A stretch of DNA of 9,750 bases from Streptococcus oralis (lineage in GTDB: Bacteria; Bacillota; Bacilli; Lactobacillales; Streptococcaceae): contig CALHBZ010000098.1 of assembly GCA_937930605.1 (NCBI GenBank), forward strand, positions 1 to 9,750. The letters are read 5' to 3'. The notes under the pieces are model-generated. The model ran no database searches. It had not been told where the DNA came from and worked only from the letters and a program-made list of their open reading frames with translations. The position numbers and the translations under genes were made by a program. Shown one piece after another: positions 1 through 6,843 of this stretch (positions are counted from its first letter, which is position 1; every line of letters starts with the position of its first letter).

Positions 1-387
1 TTGGAGAGAATCCATCTCAGCCATGACCCGTTCCAAACGAGCCTGCTTGTCCTCAGTGTAGTTGAGCATGAGGAGTTCATACTCACGAATGAGCTGGATT
101 TCTTTGAGGTCGCTGGATAGGACCGTATCCAAAACCGTTTTGCTATCATCGAACTCTGGATCTTGGGTCAAGTAGCCAATCTGGTAATCATTTTTAGCTG
201 AAAAAGGACTGACATCCCCATCAAAGCCTGAAACTCCAGAAAGAACATCTAAAAGGGTAGTCTTACCCGTTCCATTGACACCAATCAGACCAATCCTGTC
301 CAAATCATGGATAATAAAAGAAATATCCTTAAAAACGGTCTTGTCACCAACGGATTTGCTTAGTTTTTCAACGATAAAATCACTCAT
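1..387 (-). CDS. ABC-F family ATPase, N-terminal part (Uup/YfmR-like), cut by window edge
   Basis: Only the first 129 codons are present; the reading frame is open to the window edge. The protein begins [10 protein letters not shown] and carries a Walker A motif, GVNGTGKT at residues 36-43, then a Q-loop (YLTQDPEF, Q75). The arm rich in charged residues that follows matches the first nucleotide-binding domain of soluble, duplicated ABC ATPases of the ABC-F class. There are no membrane segments, so it is not a transporter as such. ABC-F proteins act at the ribosomal E site; the closest subgroup by feel is Uup/YfmR, and YfmR helps ribosomes through difficult sequences in Bacillus. The start ATG (387-385) overlaps the cca stop as ATGA. 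An AGGGAG ribosome binding site lies 5 nt upstream inside the last cca codons, so translation is probably coupled to cca. Full families are about 620-640 residues. ABC-F is secure; the subgroup is inference. Confidence 0.9.
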   Translation of the reverse strand, partial: MSDFIVEKLSKSVGDKTVFKDISFIIHDLDRIGLIGVNGTGKTTLLDVLSGVSGFDGDVSPFSAKNDYQIGYLTQDPEFDDSKTVLDTVLSSDLKEIQLIREYELLMLNYTEDKQARLERVMAEMDSLQ

Positions 388-1583
388 CTTTTCTCCCTCA
401 GGTAAGCATGGATGGCTTCGCGGTCATTGTCCAATTCTCCATCAACAATGGCAAACTCAATCTCTGTTAAAATCTCTCCCAAATCTGGACCAGGCTGGTA
501 GCCGTACTCTTTGATGAGAATACCTCCATTGATTTGGATTTCTTTCTTATCATGAATGGTCAAACTCTGGTAAGTTTCAGTGATAGCTTGTGAATTGACT
601 GCTTTTCCTTGGGCCTGACGAAGACTTTCAGCCTGTAAAAGCAAATCCAAGTCAAATTGATAACAATCACGCTTGCTCAATTCTCCCTTTTCACGCAAAG
701 CTAAAATAGTCAGCACATCCTGAACCTGCTTGGCAAATTGACGTGAGGTCTTCCAATCTTTCAAAAATGGCTGTGCATCTCTAATCTCCAACGCCCACAA
801 GAGAGCCGCCCAGGCTTGCTCAGAAGATTCAAAAGTGAAATTCGCCTCTAAATCAAACAATTTTTGAAGCTTTTCTCGACTTTCTGCAGTATCAGGGAGA
901 TAATCATAAGCTTGACTCTCAATCATGGAAGACAAGCCAACACGCCAAAATGGTGCCAGCAAGAGTTTATCAAATTCAACGAAGGTACGTTCTACAGAAA
1001 TCTTCTCCAAGAGCGGAGTCAAGGATTTCATAGCTTCAAATGTTTCTGGCTCAAGTTCAAAACCAAGACTAGCCTGAAAACGAAAACCACGCATAATACG
1101 CAGAGCGTCTTCGTTGAAACGCTCACTAGCCACTCCAACTGCTCGCAAGATTTGATTTTCCAGATCTTTGAGACCTCCGAACAAATCAATGATTTCACCT
1201 GTCTCATCCAAGGCAAAAGCGTTGACTGTGAAATCACGGCGTTTGAGGTCTTCTTCTAGCGAACGCACAAAGGAAACTGCACTGGGTCTGCGATAGTCTA
1301 CATAGACATCCTCTGTCCGAAAGGTGGTTACCTCATACTCCTCGTCCCCTTCTAAAACCAAGACCGTTCCATGCTCAATTCCGATATCGGCTGTACGGGA
1401 GAAAATCTGCTTGGTCTCCTCTGGATAGGAAGAAGTCGCAATATCCACATCATGAATGGGACGATTGAGGAGGGCATCCCTGACAGACCCACCAACAAAA
1501 TAGGCTTCAAAGCCCGCTTTTTTAATTTTTTCTAATACTGGTAAAGCCTTCTGAAATTCAGAAGGCATTTGCGTTAATCTCAT
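384..1583 (-). CDS. cca: CCA-adding tRNA nucleotidyltransferase (class II)
   Basis: The 399-residue product is a cytoplasmic enzyme that adds or repairs the 3'-terminal CCA of tRNAs from CTP and ATP without a nucleic-acid template. The class II head domain is clear: GGSVRD at residues 31-36, the metal-binding DVD at 45-47 within HDVDIAT, and RRDFTVNA at 115-122. The nucleotide-selecting motif [12 protein letters not shown] at 158-169 includes the EDxxR signature. The helical neck, body and tail follow and the length is normal for Firmicutes. The start ATG at 1583-1581 overlaps the dapB stop (ATGA) and has only a weak GGA upstream, so re-initiation after dapB is likely. A second in-frame ATG at codon 6 has no ribosome binding site. 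A perfect 10-bp inverted repeat sits at codons 6-13 (see separate entry). The 3' end overlaps the ABC-F gene by 4 nt. Family assignment is secure. Confidence 0.97.
   Translation of the reverse strand: MRLTQMPSEFQKALPVLEKIKKAGFEAYFVGGSVRDALLNRPIHDVDIATSSYPEETKQIFSRTADIGIEHGTVLVLEGDEEYEVTTFRTEDVYVDYRRPSAVSFVRSLEEDLKRRDFTVNAFALDETGEIIDLFGGLKDLENQILRAVGVASERFNEDALRIMRGFRFQASLGFELEPETFEAMKSLTPLLEKISVERTFVEFDKLLLAPFWRVGLSSMIESQAYDYLPDTAESREKLQKLFDLEANFTFESSEQAWAALLWALEIRDAQPFLKDWKTSRQFAKQVQDVLTILALREKGELSKRDCYQFDLDLLLQAESLRQAQGKAVNSQAITETYQSLTIHDKKEIQINGGILIKEYGYQPGPDLGEILTEIEFAIVDGELDNDREAIHAYLREKR
1546..1566 (-). repeat. Perfect 10-bp inverted repeat (stem-loop) just inside cca
   Basis: The arms GCCTTCTGAA (1546-1555) and TTCAGAAGGC (1557-1566) are exact reverse complements separated by one base. 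In RNA this would close as roughly an 8-bp stem with a small A/U loop. In the cca message it begins 17 nt after the start codon, at the last base of an internal Met codon, and is followed by UUUACC rather than a U-run, so it is not a good intrinsic terminator. It could impede initiation or ribosome entry on cca and so set its expression relative to dapB. That role is inference; the symmetry itself is directly visible. Confidence 0.6.
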
Positions 1584-2347
1584 AATAAGTGTTCTAATCC
1601 ATAGACAAGCTCATGACGCTTGACAACTTCTTTGATTCCCAAATTCACTCCTGTCATGAAGGAGCTACGGTCATAAGAGTCATGACGGAGAGTCAATCCT
1701 TCTCCCTGATTGCCAAAGATGACTTCCTGATGGGCTACCAAGCCTGGCAACCGAACTGAGTGGATGCGCATGCCTTCAAACTCAGCACCACGAGCTCCTG
1801 CAATGAGTTCTTCCTCATCGGGCGCACCCTGCTGGATAGACTCCCGAACTTCTGCCATCAACTCAGCTGTTTTAATGGCTGTTCCACTCGGAGCATCTTT
1901 TTTCTTGTCATGATGAAGCTCGATAATCTCCACATTTGGGAAATATTTAGCCGCCTGGGCCGCAAATTGCATCAGCAAGACAGCACCCAAGGCAAAGTTA
2001 GGGGCAATCAAGCCACCCAAATTTTGTTCATGGGAAAGTGCTTTTAATTCTGCAATTTCTTCACTAGTGAAGCCTGTTGTTCCAACCACTGGAGCAAAGC
2101 CATTTTCAAGGGCAAAGCGCGTATTTTCGTAAGCAACAGCTGGTGTGGTGAAATCCACCCAGACATGAGCTTCAAATCCAGCCAAGGCAGCCTTATCATT
2201 GAAGACAGGAATACCCTGCCATTCTGACTCAGACTCAAAAGGATCCAAAACTGCGACCAAGTCCAAGTCTGGATCAGCCAAAACCATCTGACAAGCGGCT
2301 TGACCCATCTTTCCCTTAAAACCGGCAATAATTACTCGAATACTCAT
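1580..2347 (-). CDS. dapB: 4-hydroxy-tetrahydrodipicolinate reductase
   Basis: The 255-residue cytoplasmic enzyme reduces 4-hydroxy-tetrahydrodipicolinate with NAD(P)H in the diaminopimelate/lysine pathway. In streptococci lysine supplies both protein synthesis and the peptidoglycan stem peptide. Visible motifs are the Rossmann nucleotide loop GFKGKMG (residues 9-15), GTTG at 89-92, and the DapB signature [15 protein letters not shown] (143-157). There His145 corresponds to the catalytic histidine and Lys149 to the catalytic lysine of the Escherichia coli enzyme. Length is typical of Gram-positive DapB. The ATG at 2347-2345 is preceded by AGGAG. The gene starts 47 nt after the degV-family gene and its stop overlaps the cca start by 4 nt. 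No other lysine gene is in the window, so it is operonic here with unrelated partners. Confidence 0.97.
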   Translation of the reverse strand: MSIRVIIAGFKGKMGQAACQMVLADPDLDLVAVLDPFESESEWQGIPVFNDKAALAGFEAHVWVDFTTPAVAYENTRFALENGFAPVVGTTGFTSEEIAELKALSHEQNLGGLIAPNFALGAVLLMQFAAQAAKYFPNVEIIELHHDKKKDAPSGTAIKTAELMAEVRESIQQGAPDEEELIAGARGAEFEGMRIHSVRLPGLVAHQEVIFGNQGEGLTLRHDSYDRSSFMTGVNLGIKEVVKRHELVYGLEHLL

Positions 2348-2394
2348 CTCTACTCCTATTCAAGATACAAAGGACATTAGCTGCCCAGAACAAT

Positions 2395-3243
2395 CTAGAC
2401 AACTGGTGTATAGCTCAAGGCGATACTGCCTTCTCCAAGGTGGGTTCCAATGACACTACCAAAGCTAACAATTGGAATCTCAGAAGTCACACCACTCTCA
2501 ATCAAGAGTTGGCGCAAATCTGCCGCCTTTTGGGGAGCATTGCCATGAATGACAGTGATACGGTAGTCCCCATCTTTTGTCAACTCTTTAATGATTTCGA
2601 CCAAACGTTTGGTTGCCTTCTTTTCCGTACGAACTTTTTCGTAAACTTCAATTACACCTTGGTCATTGAAGTAAAGAATGGGCTTGATACTGAGAAGATT
2701 TCCTAGGATGGCCGCCCCATTTGACAGACGACCTCCCTTAACCAAGTGTTCAAGGTCGTCTACTATGATAAAGGCGGAGTTATCAGCTATTTGGATAGCC
2801 AATTTCTCCTGAATCTGAGCAAAATCATCGCCCTGTTCTGCCCATTCAAAGGCACTCTCTACCATAAAACCTAGGGGAGCACTTGTGATATGGGTGTCAG
2901 GAAAGGCAATGGTCAAACCTTCATAATCGTCCAACATATATTGGATATTCTGATAAAAGCCTGAAATTCCTGACGAAAGGAAGAGTCCCAAGACGTGGGT
3001 GTAGCCCTCTTCTTTCAAGGAACTTAAAATCTCATCCAATTTGGCAATGCTTGGTTGACTGGTCTTAGGCAATTCTGCAGACTGAGCCATCTTTTGATAA
3101 AATTCCTCAGCAGTCAGATTCACACCTTCGACATACTCCTCCCCATCAATATTGACAGGAATATCCAAGATATATAGATTCTCTCTTTGCAGCGTCTTCT
3201 CCTCTAAATAGGCTGAAGAATCTGTAATGACAGCTAATTTCAT
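2395..3243 (-). CDS. DegV family fatty-acid-binding protein (FakB-like)
   Basis: The 282-residue protein has the DegV fold signatures: TDSS at residues 7-10, TSQPS at 61-65, [10 protein letters not shown] around 90-99, LVKGGRLS at 167-174 and [15 protein letters not shown] near 262-276. DegV proteins bind a fatty acid in a deep pocket. Those acting as FakB present it to the FakA kinase, giving acyl-phosphate for phospholipid synthesis. Streptococci carry several FakB paralogues, and which one this is, or which acyl chain it prefers, cannot be read from sequence alone. The start ATG (3243-3241) lies 2 nt after the DUF1149 stop, with GGAG 8 nt upstream inside the last codons of that gene, so the two are very likely co-translated. 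There is no signal peptide. Family is secure; the FakB role is inferred from family knowledge. Confidence 0.93.
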   Translation of the reverse strand: MKLAVITDSSAYLEEKTLQRENLYILDIPVNIDGEEYVEGVNLTAEEFYQKMAQSAELPKTSQPSIAKLDEILSSLKEEGYTHVLGLFLSSGISGFYQNIQYMLDDYEGLTIAFPDTHITSAPLGFMVESAFEWAEQGDDFAQIQEKLAIQIADNSAFIIVDDLEHLVKGGRLSNGAAILGNLLSIKPILYFNDQGVIEVYEKVRTEKKATKRLVEIIKELTKDGDYRITVIHGNAPQKAADLRQLLIESGVTSEIPIVSFGSVIGTHLGEGSIALSYTPVV

Positions 3244-3245
3244 GA

Positions 3246-3620
3246 CTAAAACTCCAAATTGATCCCTGGAAGATCCAAGGCGATTTCTGTTACTTCATAC
3301 GTCAAACGGTTGAGCATGTTCAAGCATGGACGCGCCAAGTTTTCGACTTCTTCTTGGTTAAATTCGCTTGGTTCGTTGACAATACGACCTTCCACATGGT
3401 TAACTTGGGAAATCGTTCCACTGATGACAAATTTGTCAAAGACAATCATGAAACTCAAGATAACAACTAAAGAAGTCACTTGGTTTTCTTGGTCATGTTG
3501 GAGTAACTGAAAGTTCACGTCTACCTTTGTTTCAGGAGCTCCATTTTCATTTTCCCATTCAAAGTTACGAGCATCAAAGTGATACTGGCTAACAAATTCT
3601 TGTTCTCGTTTAAGGTTCAT
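3246..3620 (-). CDS. DUF1149 family protein (SecB-like fold, function unknown)
   Basis: The product is a small soluble acidic protein of 124 residues starting [10 protein letters not shown] recognise it as the streptococcal DUF1149 family, classed structurally as SP1558-like within the SecB-like fold. SecB is an export chaperone, but no such role is established here. Residues about 32-78 alternate hydrophobic and polar positions ([28 protein letters not shown]), as expected for a beta-sheet. A helix follows at about 88-105 ([19 protein letters not shown]). A longer reading from a TTG at 3641 is possible, but the ATG at 3620-3618 has GGAGAG properly spaced upstream and the TTG has none, so I chose the ATG. 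It is the first gene after the promoter at about 3653-3681 and is 2 nt from the DegV gene. Confidence 0.88.
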   Translation of the reverse strand: MNLKREQEFVSQYHFDARNFEWENENGAPETKVDVNFQLLQHDQENQVTSLVVILSFMIVFDKFVISGTISQVNHVEGRIVNEPSEFNQEEVENLARPCLNMLNRLTYEVTEIALDLPGINLEF

Positions 3621-3624
3621 TTTT

Positions 3625-3630
3625 CTCTCC
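3625..3630 (-). promoter_or_regulatory. Ribosome binding site deciding the DUF1149 start
   Basis: GGAGAG on the minus strand, with 6 nt between GGAG and the ATG at 3620. It supports the 124-residue form over the longer TTG-started form, which lies upstream of this site and has no purine-rich stretch of its own. Confidence 0.75.
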
Positions 3631-3652
3631 AATAAATACAAATTACTCTGTC

Positions 3653-3681
3653 ATTGTAACATATTTTTTTATTTTCATCTA
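3653..3681 (-). promoter_or_regulatory. Extended -10 promoter for the DUF1149-degV-dapB-cca-ABC-F operon
   Basis: Reading the minus strand, TGTTACAAT (3661-3653) is an extended -10 element: TG, one base, then TACAAT, which matches TATAAT at 5 of 6. The hexamer 17 bp upstream, TAGATG (3681-3676), matches TTGACA poorly, which is tolerable with an extended -10. The expected start at about 3646 gives an untranslated leader near 26 nt. The spacer is A-rich. No convincing terminator lies between glmM and this promoter, so read-through from glmM is also possible. Confidence 0.6.
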
Positions 3682-3690
3682 GTTTTCTAG
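3679..3690. repeat. Small palindrome CTAG-TTTT-CTAG at the -35 region
   Basis: CTAG (3679-3682), TTTT and CTAG (3687-3690) form a short inverted repeat between the glmM stop and the DUF1149 promoter, touching its -35 hexamer. The 4-bp AU-rich stem is too weak to be a terminator. It could be an operator half-site pair but may be chance in AT-rich DNA. Confidence 0.3.
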
Positions 3691-3693
3691 GCT

Positions 3694-5046
3694 TTAGTCA
3701 ATACCGATTTCATCTTTAACAACAGCAGCAATCGTATCTACATAGTAGTTGACTTCTTCTGTTGTAGGCGCTTCTGCCATGACACGCAAGAGGGGTTCTG
3801 TTCCACTTGGGCGGACAAGGATACGACCGTTGCCTGCCATTTCTTCTTCCATCTTTTCGATGATTGCTTTGATGGCTGGTACTTCCATGGCTTTTTCTTT
3901 CATGACATTTTCCACTCGGATATTGACCAGTTTTTGTGGGTAAATCGTCACTTCTGCTGCCAGTTGAGACAAGCTCTTACCTGTTTCTTTCATGATTTTG
4001 GTTAATTGGACAGCTGATAATTGACCATCACCTGTTGTATTGTAATCCATCAAGATAACGTGACCAGACTGTTCACCACCAAGATTGTAGCCTGATTTTC
4101 TCATTTCTTCGACAACATAGCGATCTCCAACTGCAGTGACTGCTTTGTTAATGCCAGCACTATCCAAAGCCTTATGGAAACCAAGGTTAGACATGACGGT
4201 TGTTACGATGGTGTTTTGAGCTAACTGTCCTTTTTCAGAAAGGTATTTCCCGATGATGTACATGATTTTATCACCATCAACGATGTCGCCATTTTCATCA
4301 ACAGCAATCAAACGGTCACTATCACCGTCAAAGGCCAAACCGATATCTGACTGGCTTTCTTTGACTAGTTCTTGAAGAGCTTCTGGATGAGTTGAACCAA
4401 CATTTAGGTTGATGTTAAGACCATCTGGTGTTTCCCCGATAACTGTCAACTGAGCGCCCAGATCAGCGAAAATCTGACGGGCACTTGTAGCTGCTGCACC
4501 GTTGGCTGTATCCAAGGCTACTTTCATTCCCTCAAGAGGAGTTCCAGTTGAAACAAGATAGCCTTCATACTTACGCAAACCTTCTGGATAGTCCACTAAG
4601 GTCCCCAAGCCCTCTGCACTCGGGCGAGGAAGAGTATCTTCAGCAGCATCCAGCAAAGCTTCGATTTCTGCTTCTTTTTCATCATCAAGTTTGAAACCAT
4701 CCCCACCAAAGAACTTAATCCCATTATCAAGGGCTGGATTGTGACTCGCTGAAATCATGACGCCTGCACTGGCTCCCTCAGTTTTAACCAAGTAAGCTAC
4801 TGCTGGTGTTGCAAGGACACCGAGTTTGTAGACGTGAATCCCTACTGATAGAAGACCTGCCACCAAGGCAGATTCTAACATTTCTCCTGAGATACGTGTA
4901 TCACGTCCTACAAAGACTTTAGGGGCTTCCGTTTCATGTTGGCTAAGAACATAACCACCAAAACGTCCTAGTTTAAAGGCCAATTCTGGCGTCAGTTCGA
5001 CGTTTGCTTCTCCACGGACTCCATCGGTCCCAAAATATTTACCCAT
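3694..5046 (-). CDS. glmM: Phosphoglucosamine mutase
   Basis: The 450-residue cytoplasmic enzyme interconverts glucosamine-6-phosphate and glucosamine-1-phosphate, the committed step toward UDP-N-acetylglucosamine for peptidoglycan and other glycans. All alpha-D-phosphohexomutase motifs are present. They are the N-terminal FGTDGVRG, the active-site ISASHNP with phospho-Ser101, the Mg-binding loop DGDSDR (240-245), the sugar-binding GGEQSGH (323-329) and the phosphate-binding RPSGTEP (412-418). Length is exactly typical. The ATG at 5046-5044 has AAGGAT upstream with a rather long spacing of about 12 nt. It lies 31 nt downstream of cdaR in the conserved cdaA-cdaR-glmM order. In other Firmicutes GlmM binds CdaA and inhibits c-di-AMP synthesis, so co-expression here plausibly ties wall-precursor flux to signalling. 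That interaction is known from relatives, not shown here. Confidence 0.98.
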   Translation of the reverse strand: MGKYFGTDGVRGEANVELTPELAFKLGRFGGYVLSQHETEAPKVFVGRDTRISGEMLESALVAGLLSVGIHVYKLGVLATPAVAYLVKTEGASAGVMISASHNPALDNGIKFFGGDGFKLDDEKEAEIEALLDAAEDTLPRPSAEGLGTLVDYPEGLRKYEGYLVSTGTPLEGMKVALDTANGAAATSARQIFADLGAQLTVIGETPDGLNINLNVGSTHPEALQELVKESQSDIGLAFDGDSDRLIAVDENGDIVDGDKIMYIIGKYLSEKGQLAQNTIVTTVMSNLGFHKALDSAGINKAVTAVGDRYVVEEMRKSGYNLGGEQSGHVILMDYNTTGDGQLSAVQLTKIMKETGKSLSQLAAEVTIYPQKLVNIRVENVMKEKAMEVPAIKAIIEKMEEEMAGNGRILVRPSGTEPLLRVMAEAPTTEEVNYYVDTIAAVVKDEIGID

Positions 5047-5077
5047 TTTAAATTATAATCCTTTTCTACTATTTTGT

Positions 5078-5863
5078 TTATTCTTGTTTAGACGAGTCTG
5101 GTTTTGTTTCTGAACTCGTTGAAGACGAACTACTAGCTGAGGAGCTCGTTGATGATGAGCTCGAGCTAGACGATGCTGGTTTCGTTGTAATTTTCATAGT
5201 TGTATCAAATGGCATAATGACACTTGGTAAGACATTTCCATTTTTATCAACCGCTTGTAGAGGAACAGAAGCTGAATAGTTACCTGTTATCCGTTCACTC
5301 GTTGGTAAGATGGCAATGACACGATCCACTTTGGAGAGGGTTTCCTCATCACTAATGACCGTTACTTTTTCATCTGACACAGTAACTGTATCAATTTTCA
5401 CGCGAGAATCTATCTGACTAGGGTCAATCTCCGGCACAACGATTACATTGTCTCGTTTTGCTTTTTTACCGACCTTCACTGTTATCTTTTGCGGAGTTGC
5501 AACAGCCGTCAAACCACTCGGTAAATTTTCAATGGTTAGAGGAACTTCGATGGTCCCTACACTGGCATTGGTTAAGTCTGCTTTGACCTTGAATTTCCGA
5601 GTGCTTTCCTGCATCTCGCTCGCTAAAGCAACTCTATTTGATCCAGTTAGGAAGACAGTCACCTCAGATGTGAAACCACTGATAAAGTACTGGTCACTAT
5701 CATACTGAATATCGATTGGGACATTAAGGACTGTATTGGTGTAGGTTTCCGTCCTCACCTGTCTGGCACTATTGCTATTCTGGTAGTTTGTTGAAGTCGC
5801 ATAGATAAAGAGGATGCAGGCGAAAAAGAAGGAAGAGATAATATAAAGACTATTTTTTCTCAT
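5078..5863 (-). CDS. cdaR: CdaA regulatory protein CdaR (YbbR domains, serine-rich tail)
   Basis: The 261-residue membrane-anchored protein has a short cytoplasmic N-terminus and one transmembrane or uncleaved signal segment at about residues 6-22 (YIISSFFFACILFIYA). Two YbbR-type beta-domains follow at roughly 43-132 and 139-227, each ending with a pattern such as PQKITVKVGKK. Residues 229-260 are a low-complexity tail dominated by Ser with some Thr and Ala, predicted to lie outside the membrane. CdaR proteins bind CdaA and modulate c-di-AMP production; the direction of the effect differs between species. Its start overlaps the cdaA end by 14 nt, with AGGAGG (5877-5872) 8 nt upstream of the ATG, so stoichiometric expression is likely. 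All six serine codons are used in the tail. The tail resembles a wall-spanning or flexible linker, but no LPxTG anchor is present. Confidence 0.93.
   Translation of the reverse strand: MRKNSLYIISSFFFACILFIYATSTNYQNSNSARQVRTETYTNTVLNVPIDIQYDSDQYFISGFTSEVTVFLTGSNRVALASEMQESTRKFKVKADLTNASVGTIEVPLTIENLPSGLTAVATPQKITVKVGKKAKRDNVIVVPEIDPSQIDSRVKIDTVTVSDEKVTVISDEETLSKVDRVIAILPTSERITGNYSASVPLQAVDKNGNVLPSVIMPFDTTMKITTKPASSSSSSSSTSSSASSSSSTSSETKPDSSKQE
5112..5171 (-). repeat. Four 15-nt imperfect tandem units encoding the CdaR serine tail
   Basis: Units start at 5112, 5127, 5142 and 5157. Each opens with GAACT or GAGCT on the plus strand, and units one and three match at 12 of 15 positions. Units three and four share GAGCTCG and contain SacI-type palindromes, with AGCTCGAGCT at 5158-5167 a perfect 10-bp palindrome. 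The 15-nt period preserves the reading frame, so gain or loss of units would change tail length without a frameshift. Confidence 0.6.
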
Positions 5864-6707
5864 GTTTCAATCCTCCTAGCAAACGCTCTTTCAGACTTTG
5901 TTTTTTCTCTGATGTGGGAAGTAAGATTCTTCTCAATTCAGATTCAAACTCTCCCAAGGTCAAATCATGCTTAAAGACTCCATTATAGGTGATTGAGATT
6001 CCACCTGTTTCCTCAGAAACCACAAAGGTAAGAGCATCCGATACTTCTGATAAACCAATCGCCGCCCGGTGGCGTGTCCCAAACTTCTTGGAAATTCCTG
6101 TATTTTCAGTCAGGGGTAGGTAGGCTGAAGTTACGGCAATCCGGTCTTCCTTGATAATGACAGCACCATCATGCAAGGGAGTGTTAGGAATAAAAATGTT
6201 GATGAGCAATTCAGCTGAAATCTTTGCATCTAAGGGAATCCCCGTCGAAATGTATTCCTGCAAGGTTCTCACTCGCTGAACGACAACCAGAGCACCAATC
6301 TTACGCGGACTCATGTACTCGACTGATTTGACAAAGGCACGAACCATTTGCTCTTCCACACTAATAGGTGCGTTGGAAAAGAAATCTGTCGCCCGCCCCA
6401 ATCTCTCCAAACCAGTCCGAATCTCTGGTGAAAAGATAACCACTGCTGCGATGACCCCGTAGGTGATAATCTGATTGATCAACCAGGAAATGGTCGTTAA
6501 GCCAATCATATTAGACAGAATCTGGGCTAGAATAAAGACCAAAACTCCCCGAACCAAGATCATGATTTTAGTCCCTGCAATCGCTTTGGTAAAATGGTAC
6601 AAAATATAAGTCACAATCAAAATATCAATCAGATTGATGACTATAGTCCAAGGACTTGAAAACAAACTTGTCCAGTATTGCCAATTGGATAATTGTTGAA
6701 AATTCAT
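5850..6707 (-). CDS. cdaA: Diadenylate cyclase CdaA (membrane c-di-AMP synthase)
   Basis: The 285-residue membrane enzyme condenses two ATP into cyclic di-AMP, an essential messenger for potassium/osmolyte balance and wall homeostasis. Three N-terminal transmembrane helices lie at about residues 21-41, 47-66 and 72-93. The cytoplasmic DAC domain follows at about 110-265, with the catalytic DGA (180-182, in LHDGAVII) and RHR (212-214, in FGTRHRAAIG). A longer in-frame reading from an ATG at 6764 adds 19 residues. I rejected it because AGGAGG sits 6 nt upstream of the ATG at 6707 and the -10 element at 6744-6752 lies inside the extension. The 3' end overlaps cdaR by 14 nt. The basic C-terminus (KERLLGGLKHEKK) is ordinary. 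Function is secure. Confidence 0.97.
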   Translation of the reverse strand: MNFQQLSNWQYWTSLFSSPWTIVINLIDILIVTYILYHFTKAIAGTKIMILVRGVLVFILAQILSNMIGLTTISWLINQIITYGVIAAVVIFSPEIRTGLERLGRATDFFSNAPISVEEQMVRAFVKSVEYMSPRKIGALVVVQRVRTLQEYISTGIPLDAKISAELLINIFIPNTPLHDGAVIIKEDRIAVTSAYLPLTENTGISKKFGTRHRAAIGLSEVSDALTFVVSEETGGISITYNGVFKHDLTLGEFESELRRILLPTSEKKQSLKERLLGGLKHEKK

Positions 6708-6713
6708 CCCTGG

Positions 6714-6719
6714 CCTCCT
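6714..6719 (-). promoter_or_regulatory. Strong ribosome binding site fixing the cdaA start
   Basis: AGGAGG on the minus strand, within a longer GGGAGGAGG run, 6 nt upstream of the ATG at 6707. It selects the 285-residue CdaA over the longer in-frame ATG at 6764, which has no comparable site. Confidence 0.85.
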
Positions 6720-6743
6720 CCCTGTCAAAACACTTTCCGACCT

Positions 6744-6752
6744 ATTATACCA
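6744..6752 (-). promoter_or_regulatory. Extended -10 promoter for cdaA-cdaR-glmM
   Basis: The minus strand reads TGGTATAAT: a perfect TATAAT (6749-6744) with the TG of an extended -10 one base upstream. The region 17 bp further up (GAGAAA, 6772-6767) is a weak -35. The predicted start near 6738 gives a leader of about 30 nt before the cdaA ATG. It is divergent from the fnr-type promoter about 55 bp away. Confidence 0.7.
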
Positions 6753-6804
6753 TTTTCTGTCCATTTTTTCTCTATCCTACTTCATTTTAAATTAAGCAAA
6801 ATTA

Positions 6805-6813
6805 TGATAAAAT
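6805..6813 (+). promoter_or_regulatory. Extended -10 promoter for the ferredoxin-NADP reductase gene
   Basis: TGATAAAAT combines a TG dinucleotide with the hexamer TAAAAT (6808-6813), 5 of 6 matches to consensus. The -35 position at 6785-6790 (TTTTAA) is poor. An overlapping TATGAT at 6803-6808 is an alternative -10. The AAGGAG ribosome binding site at 6833-6838 lies 5 nt before the ATG at 6844. Confidence 0.55.
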
Positions 6814-6843
6814 AAACTGACTAGAAAAAACGAAGGAGAAATC

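Noticed and set aside
274..282. ABC-F gene as a drug-resistance determinant
   Set aside because: Only the first 129 residues are visible, and the context with cca is that of the housekeeping Uup/YfmR-type protein. Nothing indicates an antibiotic-resistance subgroup.
275..514. Plus-strand open frame of 79 codons spanning the cca/ABC-F junction
   Set aside because: Antisense to two coupled real genes, with no domain or initiation signal.
864..1259. Plus-strand open frame of 131 codons opposite cca
   Set aside because: It lies wholly antisense to a fully motif-supported cca, has no ribosome binding site or recognisable domain, and reads as low-complexity shadow sequence.
2348..2394. Possible promoter between the DegV gene and dapB (TTGTTC, 17 bp, TTGTAT)
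   Set aside because: Only about half of the consensus positions match in each hexamer and there is no extended -10, so this looks like an ordinary operon gap.
3621..3641. N-terminal extension of the DUF1149 protein from a TTG start
   Set aside because: There is no ribosome binding site before the TTG, whereas GGAGAG sits properly before the ATG at 3620 and lies inside the extension.
6708..6764. N-terminal 19-residue extension of CdaA from the ATG at 6764
   Set aside because: The likely -10 element falls inside it and AGGAGG precedes the shorter start. The shorter protein matches the usual length of 285.
6785..6800. Possible CiaR-like TTTAAG direct repeat upstream of the reductase gene
   Set aside because: The TTTAA/TTAAG pieces are adjacent rather than spaced by 5 bp as in the known CiaR site, and the region is simply AT-rich.
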